DNA from: a virus
Reading direction: 5' to 3' (one strand)
Virus record (IMG/VR): IMGVR_UViG_3300008107_008672
Coordinates: 1-64,000 of that record
Length of the DNA: 64,000 nucleotides
Under the pieces are notes generated by a model that saw nothing but the letters and a program-made list of their open reading frames with translations, was not told the DNA's origin and did not search any database. Each line of letters begins with the position of its first letter. Position 1 is the first letter of the stretch. The translations under genes and the position numbers were made by a program. Positions 37,491 through 46,876 of the stretch are shown here, piece by piece.

Positions 37491-40460
37491 GTGGCAAGAA
37501 AGATAATTAAACAGAACTCGTCTTTCGGGGTTCTTAGAGCAAATCCAAGAATATCCGGGAATGTTAAGTTAACAGTTGACTCTAAAAGTGATATATGGCT
37601 TAATTCTATAGATTCTAATGAAGAGATGGCTAATAGTTCATATAAAGCTTTTAGAATATCACCTGATACTACTTACGATAAGGATTTATATAGATTTTTT
37701 GACGATGGAAAAACCCCCCCGCAATTTGTTTTTGGAATGGTTGGCGAGGGAGATCCTGTACAAAATCAAATAAAAAATCTAGAAAGTAGCTATAACTTTT
37801 TTTATAGCTCTGGCGTATCTCCTTTAATATCTGATAGGTATGATGAGGATTTTTCATATTTAGCACCCCTTTGGTTAGGCGAAGATATACCGGACCATTT
37901 TGTTATATTTAAGGTTAATGATCCTATAGATTATTCATATCAGATTCCTGTATCATCTTTGGAACCTGGAAAAACCTATAAGGTTCTACAGGATCCTTCA
38001 GTAAATACACAAGATCCTTTTTATCTTCCATATGAAGTATCTAGTGGATCACAAACATTTACTGACGGTAATATATTTACAGCAACAGCTTTTACATTTA
38101 ATGTTATACAGGGGCAGGGAAATGTTATACTACTCGATCCATCATACAACATAAATAATGTAGAAAATACTGCAGATCATTTCTACGATAAGATACTACC
38201 AAAGTCTACAGTTGTAGCTAGTTTTGATCTAACAGAGAATTCTAAAATAGGAAAATATTTAAGAAAAATAAAATCTAATCCTGGATACACTGACAGTCTT
38301 ATAGATGTAAGATTTGAGGAAAATCAGCTTACTACATTTAATGGAGTAAATTATTCGGTAGGTATATTTGATAAGAAGGGGGATTTTTTATTAGATTATT
38401 ATGAGGATCCACAGACTCAAATAGGATTTGAGGATTTCATAACAAATGGATTTAGAAATAATGGTATAATAAGCTACAAGCTATTAAATCTTGAATTTTT
38501 ATTTAATGATAATGATTCGGAAAATTATACTATAAACAGATATTTTGGCCTTTATGTTAATGCACCGGAGTTAGCTAGCTTTAAATTAGACGGTAATTCT
38601 TTATATAGAGATCAAGGAAATTCCGGAAATACTCCAGTGCCTGAAAAAAACAATAAAGGATACTACTACGAAGAAACACCTTACTTCCAATATAATGATA
38701 ACGGTGTAAGATTATTTATTGATAATGATAAAGTAAACGGGGTAATACCTAATTCCGACGATGTAAATGTAAGTGAGAACACTAAGCTATTTTGGATAAA
38801 AGACAAGAAGGATAATTTTCATTCATTAAAAAGAGATGTTAATTATTCTAACGTGTCTCCTAAACCAATATATTCGGCCTATGGTATAAACGGATATGAA
38901 AACGAAATAGTTATACAGGATACTTCAATAGACCTTTCCATACTTACAGGAAAAGATGAAGGAACAAAGAAGCAATATCCTGCGGTTACTACTGGAGAAA
39001 AAGGTAGGGGATATTCAGTTATTAGAATAGGAAAAGAATTAAACAATTCATCAGAGAATGCTTTTGTATTTTATAACCCATTAGGTTATTATGGATTGCC
39101 TGGAGGTAAATACGATATAATAAAAGCATCGGATCTTTCATTTTCTATAGATGAGTGGGGTCCAGGAAGCTTTTATGCTCAGGATAATGTTTATTATTAT
39201 CATCCCTTTGGTACTAATGAGGATATAGCTAAATCCCTTACAGGTATTTTTAACAGCTTTAACTATAATTCTTTTGAGGCATTTCAATCTGGCGACGAGG
39301 TAGTTATAAGAACTAAAGCTACTGGATTACAAGAGAATGAAAAATATCATCTAGACTTTTTTAAAGATTTTACCACTTTACAAAGAATGCCAGATTCTGA
39401 AAGAGGTACTGTTTTTATAAACGAAAAAGATGTATGTGATATAAACAGAAATCAATCTTTTATAGGAGGATCTAATTATTCGAGAACTAGAGTAAAAGTA
39501 AAAATAGAGGACGCGAATAAAATAAATATTGGTTCTACATACATAGAAACTATTAAGAATACTTCAACTGATTCATTCTCAAATATACCAGAATATTCTA
39601 ATAAATCAGCTTCAGTTGTAATAGGGAAATATAGATTTATAGATCAGTATTCTAAGGATAAAAATGGGGATATTATAGGATTAAAGGATTTTGAAACCCA
39701 TGCAACTATAGAGATAGGAAACTTTACTGAATCTATAGCATTTGGATCATCTGGAAGTATATCTGCTTTTGAAACATACAACATTCCTCTTGGAATATTC
39801 TCATTCTATGGGCTAAGAGAAATAGATATGGATTTTTGGTATAGCCAATATGGATATACACCAACAAAAGAATACTATAAACATCTTGACACTCAACCAG
39901 ATGGAACAACTAAAATAGTTCCAGGAAAAACTTATTATGTTTCTTCTGGAGCAACAATAAAATATCCAACTTCAGGATCACCTATAAATACTATATCTGG
40001 TCCGGATTTCTTCATAGGTGTTCCAGGAGAGGAAGAGTACGAATTACTAGTTTCTTCTTCGACTGCAGAATCTAATGTTTTTCCTACCCTATCATCTAGA
40101 GGCAATGAAACAGGAAGTATAACAACAGCTAACTTCGATTATTCATTCTATCCGGATCTTGATTCTTTCCCCGGATTTTACGGAGTTCAATCATTACAAT
40201 TTATAAATGATCTAATAGGACTAGATACTAAATATAAACAATTAAATTTTGGTAAGCTAGAATCTGAATACGATTATACACAAGATAACTATAATCCTGA
40301 CTATGCTATAAATAGTAGAGTTAGCCCATACATTACTAAATGGGTTTACAGAGGGGGAACTGATGTTAGAGAAGAACACAAGACCCTCAATATTTTACAC
40401 ATGAGTGGTACCATTTACAAAAACCACCATATTCATTACCTGAGGATCCTTTGCATATAG
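37491..40460 (+). CDS. Large virion protein, upstream part of a frame-split gene
   Basis: The reading frame begins with GTG at 37491 and ends at 40460 after 989 codons. It is unrecognised, beta-rich and Tyr/Asn/Asp-rich, with no catalytic motif. Up to WVYRGGTDVREE (about 40376) it reads like native protein. The last 28 residues are dominated by His/Ile/Leu and look like out-of-frame translation. The minus-one frame from 40370 onward gives fluent protein continuing into the next ORF. The two together would make one virion protein of about 1850 residues. Either a single base has been lost near 40371-40382, or the gene is recoded or genuinely split. Confidence 0.55.
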   Translation: MARKIIKQNSSFGVLRANPRISGNVKLTVDSKSDIWLNSIDSNEEMANSSYKAFRISPDTTYDKDLYRFFDDGKTPPQFVFGMVGEGDPVQNQIKNLESSYNFFYSSGVSPLISDRYDEDFSYLAPLWLGEDIPDHFVIFKVNDPIDYSYQIPVSSLEPGKTYKVLQDPSVNTQDPFYLPYEVSSGSQTFTDGNIFTATAFTFNVIQGQGNVILLDPSYNINNVENTADHFYDKILPKSTVVASFDLTENSKIGKYLRKIKSNPGYTDSLIDVRFEENQLTTFNGVNYSVGIFDKKGDFLLDYYEDPQTQIGFEDFITNGFRNNGIISYKLLNLEFLFNDNDSENYTINRYFGLYVNAPELASFKLDGNSLYRDQGNSGNTPVPEKNNKGYYYEETPYFQYNDNGVRLFIDNDKVNGVIPNSDDVNVSENTKLFWIKDKKDNFHSLKRDVNYSNVSPKPIYSAYGINGYENEIVIQDTSIDLSILTGKDEGTKKQYPAVTTGEKGRGYSVIRIGKELNNSSENAFVFYNPLGYYGLPGGKYDIIKASDLSFSIDEWGPGSFYAQDNVYYYHPFGTNEDIAKSLTGIFNSFNYNSFEAFQSGDEVVIRTKATGLQENEKYHLDFFKDFTTLQRMPDSERGTVFINEKDVCDINRNQSFIGGSNYSRTRVKVKIEDANKINIGSTYIETIKNTSTDSFSNIPEYSNKSASVVIGKYRFIDQYSKDKNGDIIGLKDFETHATIEIGNFTESIAFGSSGSISAFETYNIPLGIFSFYGLREIDMDFWYSQYGYTPTKEYYKHLDTQPDGTTKIVPGKTYYVSSGATIKYPTSGSPINTISGPDFFIGVPGEEEYELLVSSSTAESNVFPTLSSRGNETGSITTANFDYSFYPDLDSFPGFYGVQSLQFINDLIGLDTKYKQLNFGKLESEYDYTQDNYNPDYAINSRVSPYITKWVYRGGTDVREEHKTLNILHMSGTIYKNHHIHYLRILCI

Positions 40461-43051
40461 ATAAAAGCTACCTATCAGGTGAACTTAATGAGTCTTTATT
40501 ATTAAATTCTAATCCAGCTGTAAGAGATTATTTTATGGATTATTTCTCCATAGAGGGAGAGGATTTATCAAATTATTATCCAACTAGTAATACAATAGAG
40601 GATATAGATCTTACTGAAAGATATTCATTGTTTGATTTTAATACGAGTAGTGGATATTCTGAATCCCTATATAGAGGAGCAAAAGTTAGAATCAAAAGAA
40701 CATTTACTGATTATGCTCAAGGTGAATCAATAAAGTATATAGAAGACGATAGGTTCTACGATAATTATAAATTCTCTTGTGTAATAGTACCAATAAAAAA
40801 TATAATTGATGAAATACAACCTCCTGTAAAAATAAAGGTTGTCGAGAATAGGACATTTAAAAATATAACTTTTATAATAGAAGTTTTAATAGATGACGCA
40901 AGAGTTCTTGATTTTGAAGATATAAGTCCTTCTAGACAATATTTAGATCTAGATTACTTCTTATTATATTCTTTAAGAGATAAATTAGACAGCCAATATT
41001 TTTCTGCTCCTGTATCATCATATCTTCCTGGAGGATTAATAGAACTTCCAATAGTAGGAGATATAAAATTATCTTCCGCTTTAAATATATCATCAAATCC
41101 TAATGCTCAGGGATTATTTTCTTCAGTTAATCCAGGTACATTTGGAAATGAGGGAGAGATTTATATTATACCTAATCCTGAATATGATACAGATTTAAGA
41201 GACGAAGTAAACTTTACTTATCTGCCTTCTACTCAGCCGAATCCTATTTTAGGTCCAAATACAACTAGTCCCGGATCTTTCTATGGGATTGCTGGACCTG
41301 CTCCTTATAGTGGGTATGTTTTACCTTTTCCTACTGGAGTAGGAGAGGAGGTTGTTAACTTTACAGCAATAGCTCCTGGATATGAATTTGATTTTACTGA
41401 TATAGGAATACCAGGACCTGTTAATATACCAACTATAGCAAACTACACAACTATATCTAATATCCCAATTTATCAAAGAAGCGGAGGTATAGGATATTGG
41501 GGAAATATACTAGAAAAAATATCTTTTGCAAATATTTCATTATGGATAAATACTGGTTATCCTTATATAGAATATACTACTTATGAATGGGACTCTGTAA
41601 ATAAAACTAATAAGGTATTAAATAACCAGTTTGTTTTAGAGTTCTTAAAGCCTTCCGTTATAGAGCAGGACAATATATTATTCCCGGTGGAGATAACAGA
41701 CAAGCCACAAGAGCTTACAGTATTTAACGTTGGATATAATATAGATGAGCTAGACGGAGATACTGAAATGTATAGATATAGCGGAGAATACGTTCCTAGC
41801 TTTAGAGAGATATTAAAATTTGAAAACGTAAAATATGATGCTCCTTTTTGGACTATGCCCGAATCTTTAATATTCTATGTTAAAATAGTAGATAAATCGG
41901 AAGATAATTCTACATATGACCTAGGATCAACATCGTGTATAGAAATCAACGGAATTTCACAAGGTGAAATAAATCTCGTTAAAGGAGTAACTTATTATTT
42001 TGATCTTAGCGATTCTAGTAATTCTGGATATCAATTATATTTTTCTGAGTCTAATATAGGTAATAATATAACAGGCGATTCTATAAATCAGGGATATACT
42101 TTAGTTGGAACTCCAGGGAATATCGGATCCTATATAGTTATGGAAGTTCCTTACGATTTTTCTAGTTCTGTATTTTACGTTTGCGAGGGAGGAAAATACA
42201 TGGGTGGAGATATCAATGTGATAGATCCTATAGAATATTCATATTGTTCTTTTGGTCCATATAGGGATAATTTTGGAGTATCTAAAAACGTAAACTATTA
42301 TAAATATTCACCTCAATGGATTTTTAGAATAGGTCAGAATTCTCCATATAATCCTGTATACACATTAATAGGTGAAACCCCTGTTGATAAAAGAAACCTA
42401 TCAATTTTTGAAAGTTCTTGGGATGCTGGATTTTATAGAGAATATACAGGTCCTACTGGATATAACAGCCTTCCTGGTACTAAGGTGATGAAAGAACAGA
42501 AAGCATTTTTCGGTAGTAAATTTATGCAGACACCTGATTCGGTAAATTCACAAAAGCAACTAATATATGGTCAATCTATAAAAGGAGTTCTTGATGTTAA
42601 TTATAATAACTATCCCAATTATGAAATATTGTGGGAAAACACACCTACAGAACTAAGAGGGGTTTTATTAGTAGATAGAATGCTAACTAGATATTTCTTA
42701 GAGAATGGAGGTAAAAGAACTTTTGATCAATTTATATTACCTGAATTTGGATTTGGAACTTCTACAGACCTAGATGATGACTTTAAAGAATATATGAATC
42801 AAAATATTATTCCTATATTCCAGTCTAAAAATAATGGAGGATATCTGAAAAAGATTCCAATTTCTGCTTCACAGACTCTTACTCCTGTCATAGGAGACCT
42901 TGCAGACTATCAGAAGCTTATAAATGGATACTTCAGATCTTCTGAGATTAGATATACTAAAATTAATGAATTAAGATATGAGTTTAGAGTTCCGAAGGAC
43001 CCTTCTTTTAATTATTCCGTATGTTTCTCTATAGAGATAGGAAAAATTTAA
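40370..43051 (+). CDS. Large virion protein, downstream part of the frame-split gene, with cupredoxin-like domain
   Basis: The frame is open from 40370. The first formal start codon in the frame (TTG or later ATA/ATG-like) is around 40451, but residues before it (QYFTHEWYHLQKPPYSLPED) read as real protein, supporting fusion to the upstream ORF. At about 41925-42220 there is a domain resembling the cupredoxin-like module seen in marine phage tail proteins: VKGVTYYFDLSDSSNSGYQL, LVGTPGNIGSYIVMEVP, and FYVCEGGKYMGGDINV. The metal-binding His residues of true cupredoxins are replaced, so a purely structural role is likely. The gene ends 43 bases before the collagen-like fibre gene. Confidence 0.55.
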   Translation, partial: RRTQDPQYFTHEWYHLQKPPYSLPEDPLHIDKSYLSGELNESLLLNSNPAVRDYFMDYFSIEGEDLSNYYPTSNTIEDIDLTERYSLFDFNTSSGYSESLYRGAKVRIKRTFTDYAQGESIKYIEDDRFYDNYKFSCVIVPIKNIIDEIQPPVKIKVVENRTFKNITFIIEVLIDDARVLDFEDISPSRQYLDLDYFLLYSLRDKLDSQYFSAPVSSYLPGGLIELPIVGDIKLSSALNISSNPNAQGLFSSVNPGTFGNEGEIYIIPNPEYDTDLRDEVNFTYLPSTQPNPILGPNTTSPGSFYGIAGPAPYSGYVLPFPTGVGEEVVNFTAIAPGYEFDFTDIGIPGPVNIPTIANYTTISNIPIYQRSGGIGYWGNILEKISFANISLWINTGYPYIEYTTYEWDSVNKTNKVLNNQFVLEFLKPSVIEQDNILFPVEITDKPQELTVFNVGYNIDELDGDTEMYRYSGEYVPSFREILKFENVKYDAPFWTMPESLIFYVKIVDKSEDNSTYDLGSTSCIEINGISQGEINLVKGVTYYFDLSDSSNSGYQLYFSESNIGNNITGDSINQGYTLVGTPGNIGSYIVMEVPYDFSSSVFYVCEGGKYMGGDINVIDPIEYSYCSFGPYRDNFGVSKNVNYYKYSPQWIFRIGQNSPYNPVYTLIGETPVDKRNLSIFESSWDAGFYREYTGPTGYNSLPGTKVMKEQKAFFGSKFMQTPDSVNSQKQLIYGQSIKGVLDVNYNNYPNYEILWENTPTELRGVLLVDRMLTRYFLENGGKRTFDQFILPEFGFGTSTDLDDDFKEYMNQNIIPIFQSKNNGGYLKKIPISASQTLTPVIGDLADYQKLINGYFRSSEIRYTKINELRYEFRVPKDPSFNYSVCFSIEIGKI

Positions 43052-43066
43052 TAGAGGGATGAATTT

Positions 43067-43077
43067 TTGATATATAA
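43067..43077 (+). promoter_or_regulatory. Candidate promoter-like element TTGATATATAA upstream of the collagen-like fibre gene
   Basis: The 11-mer TTGATATATAA lies 18 bases before the ATG at 43095. The identical 11-mer appears at 46863, 4 bases before the start at 46877. Both sites are in short intergenic gaps. This could be a promoter core, but AT-rich sequence makes chance occurrence possible. Confidence 0.25.
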
Positions 43078-43094
43078 TACAACTATAATAAGAG

Positions 43095-45875
43095 ATGCCA
43101 CAGATTAACATATTAAATATTTTACAGGGAGATAATCAATCCACTATAGTTGATAAACTCAATTATAATTTTGATCAGATCCTTAGTGCAGGAGGAGGTC
43201 CTCAAGGATCTCAAGGATTAATAGGACCAACTGGACCGATAGGACCTCAAGGACCTCAAGGAGTTCAAGGAGCTCAGGGACCTTCTGGTACTAAATGGTT
43301 TGTTCAAGATGCTCAGCCTGCATCAGGAGGAATAACAGGATCTAACCCATGGACATATCCAACTTTGGGAGACTATTGGCTTGATCCAGATTCTGCAAAT
43401 CAGGATGTTTATGTATTTACTGCTACTGGATGGGTTAATACAGGATATGGATTAGCCGCTGGTGAATTATTTCAGAAGGTCACTCCTATTAATGTTATAG
43501 GTAGTGCTACAGGACAAGCAATATTATTTGCTGGTACTACTGCATCAGATAAAACTCTTGTTCTTTCAGATTCTAGCATAAGCGGATATACTCCAGGAGG
43601 AACTGCAATAGATAATTTAAACTTTGAAAATTCCAAATTAAAAATTGCAACTAAGGATGATAGAACAAAACTTATAAGTTTTGGTAGATCAACTTATGAT
43701 ATTACCCCTGGTGGATCCGGAGGATTAAGTAGCAACTACAATCCATATTTTTCTTGGGATTTATCGGTTAACCCTTCAGGTAGTACTGGAGTAGGAGTTG
43801 GATTCTATGGTATTAATTTTACAAATCCTAAGGGATCTATAGGTATTATTTCTAATGGTGCTGCAGCAGAATCCGGAATTAATATGCTAAGCACTAGTGA
43901 AATTACAGCACAGTCAACTTCGGATAATATTGTTCTTAAAACATCATCTATAAATAAAGGTACTTTTATAGATGCCAGCAGTAACGGCGGATTTTTAGAA
44001 TTGTCTAATAATACATCAACTCCTGGTAACCAAGCATTTGCTCCTCTTTTTGCAAATTCTACTGGATTAGGATTAGGATTAGGAACTGGACAATTTAAAC
44101 AAACAGGAAACGATTCCAGAAGACTTGCAGTTAGTGGTAATATAAGTGTCGGAAAAACACTATCGTCACATTCAACTGATATGTTTATAGGAAATGCGAC
44201 AGCATCTAATTATAATAAAGGAGCTTTATTTGTTGAAGGACAAGGAGGATTTGGATATCCTAATCCTACTGGAGATCTATATGGATTTCAATCCACTGGA
44301 TCAAATGAAAGTGTTAATGCTTTTCCTACATTGTGGGTAACTTCTTCTGAATATGGACCAGCATTGCAAATTAAAACTAGAGCTGTTACTGGTGCACCTT
44401 TAGGGAAAGGATTCAGTAAAACAACAATAGGTGATGGTCTATTTAACTGGTCATTCGAAGGTGGAACTATTCCTTCTAGAGCTTCGGGATTATTTTCTGA
44501 TATAAGTCAATCGGTTCAGCTTTCTACAGGAACCGGAGCTTTTTTACCTACTTCTTCAGCTATAAGCAACCAGCATAGAATATTTACTTCAGGAGTAACA
44601 GGAGCAGAGCAAACAGTATTTGCTATATCAACTTATTTTACCGGTGCAACATCAGAGTATACAACAACAGGAGCAGCAGGAAGAAGCGTAATACAAACTA
44701 GAAACTCTAATAAATTATTAGAGATAATGTCTAATGGTACTGGAGGTACTAATAAAGTAAATATAGGTGCTAAAGATAATGCTTATATAACTGCATGGGG
44801 TCCATCCGGATCATCACCTACAGGAGGAATTTCTGTCGGAGTTAGTGCATCTAGCTATCAGCCTACCACCGGAGCACTTACAGGATCTACTTTTGCTTTT
44901 GGTGCTCATTCCTCAGTAACTGGTGCATCTTCGGTAAGAAATCTTTCTAATCATAGTTTACTAGTAACTGGATCACAAACAATAGGAGGAACTAATGCCT
45001 TATCTATGTTTAATGTAGGGGGGCAGAATCTTTCACAATCTATTGGAGGAAATAGCTTACTGAAGATTAATAGAAATTTATATACAGCAACACGAAGCAC
45101 GCCTGGAATTAAAGGATCTCCCCCATCAATATTTGCAACTGGAGATTATCCAGGTAATTATCCAAATGGATTAGAGATAACATCTATTAAATCTCCTTAT
45201 GTTACGGCTTCAGTAAAAAATAAATCTGTTGCTATAGCTGTAGGTGCTACTGATTCTATATCTAATGGTCTTCTTACCTTACCATTAATTACAAATGGCG
45301 ATGGGTTTTTTGTTAGTGATACAGGAAATAACGTAGCTATAGGTAAAACAATAGATGATAATGCAGCACTATCTATACAAAATGCAATGGCTGGTAGTGC
45401 AATTGATGCTTATGGCGATGTTAATCAATACGGAACTAGTACAACAACTCCTGATATAACATTTAGCTCTGGAAGAATAGATAACCCAACAAAAAGTTTA
45501 CATAGGGATACTACTACTGATCCACCAGGTGGCGTAATTTATACAAGTCCCACCAATGATGTAGTTGCATCTGGACAATTCAGTTATAATTCAAACGGTC
45601 CAGTGAGTGGTACTTGGATTAAAGTTGGAGCTGTAGTACATGTATCTGGGGTATGGAATTCATCAGCTAGTGATCAGTTCTATATACCTGTACAACCAGC
45701 AGGAGGATATTCTATATCTAATCTAATAGGTGTAGCATATGGTGATGATGGAAACAGGAGAGCATATGGTGTAATACAAGCAGGATCTAATTCTAGAATA
45801 TACAATGACGGAAATGCTATACCAGTAGGAGTTGCTCACCAGTATTATTTTACATACCAGTTTGTTTTAGTATAA
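43095..45875 (+). CDS. Tail fibre with collagen-like Gly-X-Y segment (926 residues)
   Basis: After an N-terminal helix (NILNILQGDNQSTIVDKLNY), residues about 33-65 form an uninterrupted run of Gly-X-Y triplets (for example GPTGPIGPQGPQG), which trimerises in phage fibres. The following 850 residues are Gly/Ser/Thr/Asn-rich beta structure with many short GxxT/S repeats. They end in a compact C-terminal domain (YSISNLIGVAYGDDGNRRAY) like the receptor-binding tips of short tail fibres. No endosialidase-type chaperone or hydrolase motif is visible. Position after the other fibre genes suits a host-recognition fibre. Confidence 0.75.
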   Translation: MPQINILNILQGDNQSTIVDKLNYNFDQILSAGGGPQGSQGLIGPTGPIGPQGPQGVQGAQGPSGTKWFVQDAQPASGGITGSNPWTYPTLGDYWLDPDSANQDVYVFTATGWVNTGYGLAAGELFQKVTPINVIGSATGQAILFAGTTASDKTLVLSDSSISGYTPGGTAIDNLNFENSKLKIATKDDRTKLISFGRSTYDITPGGSGGLSSNYNPYFSWDLSVNPSGSTGVGVGFYGINFTNPKGSIGIISNGAAAESGINMLSTSEITAQSTSDNIVLKTSSINKGTFIDASSNGGFLELSNNTSTPGNQAFAPLFANSTGLGLGLGTGQFKQTGNDSRRLAVSGNISVGKTLSSHSTDMFIGNATASNYNKGALFVEGQGGFGYPNPTGDLYGFQSTGSNESVNAFPTLWVTSSEYGPALQIKTRAVTGAPLGKGFSKTTIGDGLFNWSFEGGTIPSRASGLFSDISQSVQLSTGTGAFLPTSSAISNQHRIFTSGVTGAEQTVFAISTYFTGATSEYTTTGAAGRSVIQTRNSNKLLEIMSNGTGGTNKVNIGAKDNAYITAWGPSGSSPTGGISVGVSASSYQPTTGALTGSTFAFGAHSSVTGASSVRNLSNHSLLVTGSQTIGGTNALSMFNVGGQNLSQSIGGNSLLKINRNLYTATRSTPGIKGSPPSIFATGDYPGNYPNGLEITSIKSPYVTASVKNKSVAIAVGATDSISNGLLTLPLITNGDGFFVSDTGNNVAIGKTIDDNAALSIQNAMAGSAIDAYGDVNQYGTSTTTPDITFSSGRIDNPTKSLHRDTTTDPPGGVIYTSPTNDVVASGQFSYNSNGPVSGTWIKVGAVVHVSGVWNSSASDQFYIPVQPAGGYSISNLIGVAYGDDGNRRAYGVIQAGSNSRIYNDGNAIPVGVAHQYYFTYQFVLV

Positions 45876-45883
45876 ATATCATT

Positions 45884-46090
45884 ATGTATAAAGATTGGTT
45901 CATACAGAAATATTCGGATATACATGATGATCTGAATAAGTTAGAAAGAGAGATAGAGGATCACTTAAAAAATAAAAAGGATCTATTAGAAAATGATCAA
46001 AAATTGGAAGACCTAAAAAGAAAAACAATTGAGACGATAGATCTACTAAATAAAACAAGAGAAGATGAAAGAAGAATCTTTAATTACTAA
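45884..46090 (+). CDS. Small coiled-coil protein, hypothetical
   Basis: The 68-residue protein is highly charged and predicted almost entirely helical, with heptad-like leucine spacing (DDLNKLEREIEDHLKNKKDL). It overlaps the next gene, a membrane-anchored coiled-coil protein, by 26 bases, so the two are translationally coupled. Fibre chaperone or lysis accessory are both conceivable from position; neither is supported by a motif. Confidence 0.5.
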   Translation: MYKDWFIQKYSDIHDDLNKLEREIEDHLKNKKDLLENDQKLEDLKRKTIETIDLLNKTREDERRIFNY

Positions 46091-46862
46091 AATTATTAAA
46101 AGAAAGGACCTAGTTCTTTTAGGAGGGATAGCTATATTGTTATTACTTCTATTTAGGCAATGTGACAGCAATTCAGATCTTAAATCTAAGTTAGATATAC
46201 AGAATGCTAATTTAGCTGCGCTAAATGACTCCGTACGTGTACAAAAAAATAAAGCAGGAGAAGCAACCTATGTTAAAAAAACACTATTAGCGGATAAGAA
46301 TTCTTTGGAAAAATTGAATAAGGATTTAAAAGAGGAATTAGATAAGCAGAAAGGTAAAGTTATTGTAATAGAGAAGGTTGTAACAGAGACTAAGGTTGAT
46401 ACACATTATGTGAATAATTATTTAACTTCTTATGGAAACAATAAATTTAGTTTAGATTGGAAATATGATTCTACATTCTCTGTAAATAATTATAGAAAAT
46501 TTTCAGGCAAAAGCTTCTTTATTATAGACACGATAAACAATAAAGTACTTCCAGGAAATACTAGAATAGATCAGGACGAAATGGGATTCTCTTTTGTTAC
46601 GGGTCTTAGAGAAAAGGATAAAGCTTTAGAGATATTTGTAACTCCTAGATATCCAGGAATGAAAATTACAGATATAGAAGGAGCGGTAATAGATCCTGCT
46701 AAATCAGATGTTCTTAAGAAAATGTTTCCTAATAAGAAGTTTTCAGTTGGCCCATATGTTGGAGTAGGTATAGGATCAGGATACGGATTAAATGGACAGC
46801 CAGTTACTGGAGCTTTCTTTAATATTGGTGTGGGTATTCAATATTCTATCATTAAATTTTAA
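46065..46862 (+). CDS. Membrane-anchored coiled-coil protein with C-terminal outer-membrane-like strand; spanin candidate
   Basis: The 265-residue protein starts with a basic stretch (LITKIIKRKD) and one hydrophobic helix (LVLLGGIAILLLLLF, about residues 17-31), giving an N-in membrane anchor. A long coiled coil to about residue 110 follows. The C-terminal 40 residues are glycine-rich with alternating hydrophobics (GPYVGVGIGSGYG) and end in aromatic Phe, reminiscent of an outer-membrane beta-signal. This arrangement could span the periplasm, so a spanin-like role in lysis is a reasonable hypothesis. I do not recognise a named family. The gene lies after the fibre genes, a common lysis-gene position. 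Confidence 0.5.
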   Translation: MKEESLITKIIKRKDLVLLGGIAILLLLLFRQCDSNSDLKSKLDIQNANLAALNDSVRVQKNKAGEATYVKKTLLADKNSLEKLNKDLKEELDKQKGKVIVIEKVVTETKVDTHYVNNYLTSYGNNKFSLDWKYDSTFSVNNYRKFSGKSFFIIDTINNKVLPGNTRIDQDEMGFSFVTGLREKDKALEIFVTPRYPGMKITDIEGAVIDPAKSDVLKKMFPNKKFSVGPYVGVGIGSGYGLNGQPVTGAFFNIGVGIQYSIIKF

Positions 46863-46873
46863 TTGATATATAA
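46863..46873 (+). promoter_or_regulatory. Second TTGATATATAA element, before the 774-residue gene
   Basis: This is identical to the 11-mer at 43067 and lies directly in the 14-base gap before the ATG at 46877. The continuation TATAAATC is one base from the T4 late core TATAAATA. Confidence 0.25.
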
Positions 46874-46876
46874 ATC

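Noticed and set aside
40451-43051. Treating the downstream ORF as an independent gene starting at 40451
   Set aside because: The residues encoded just upstream in the same frame (HEWYHLQKPPYSLPED) are clearly native protein, so it is more likely the second half of a frame-split gene.
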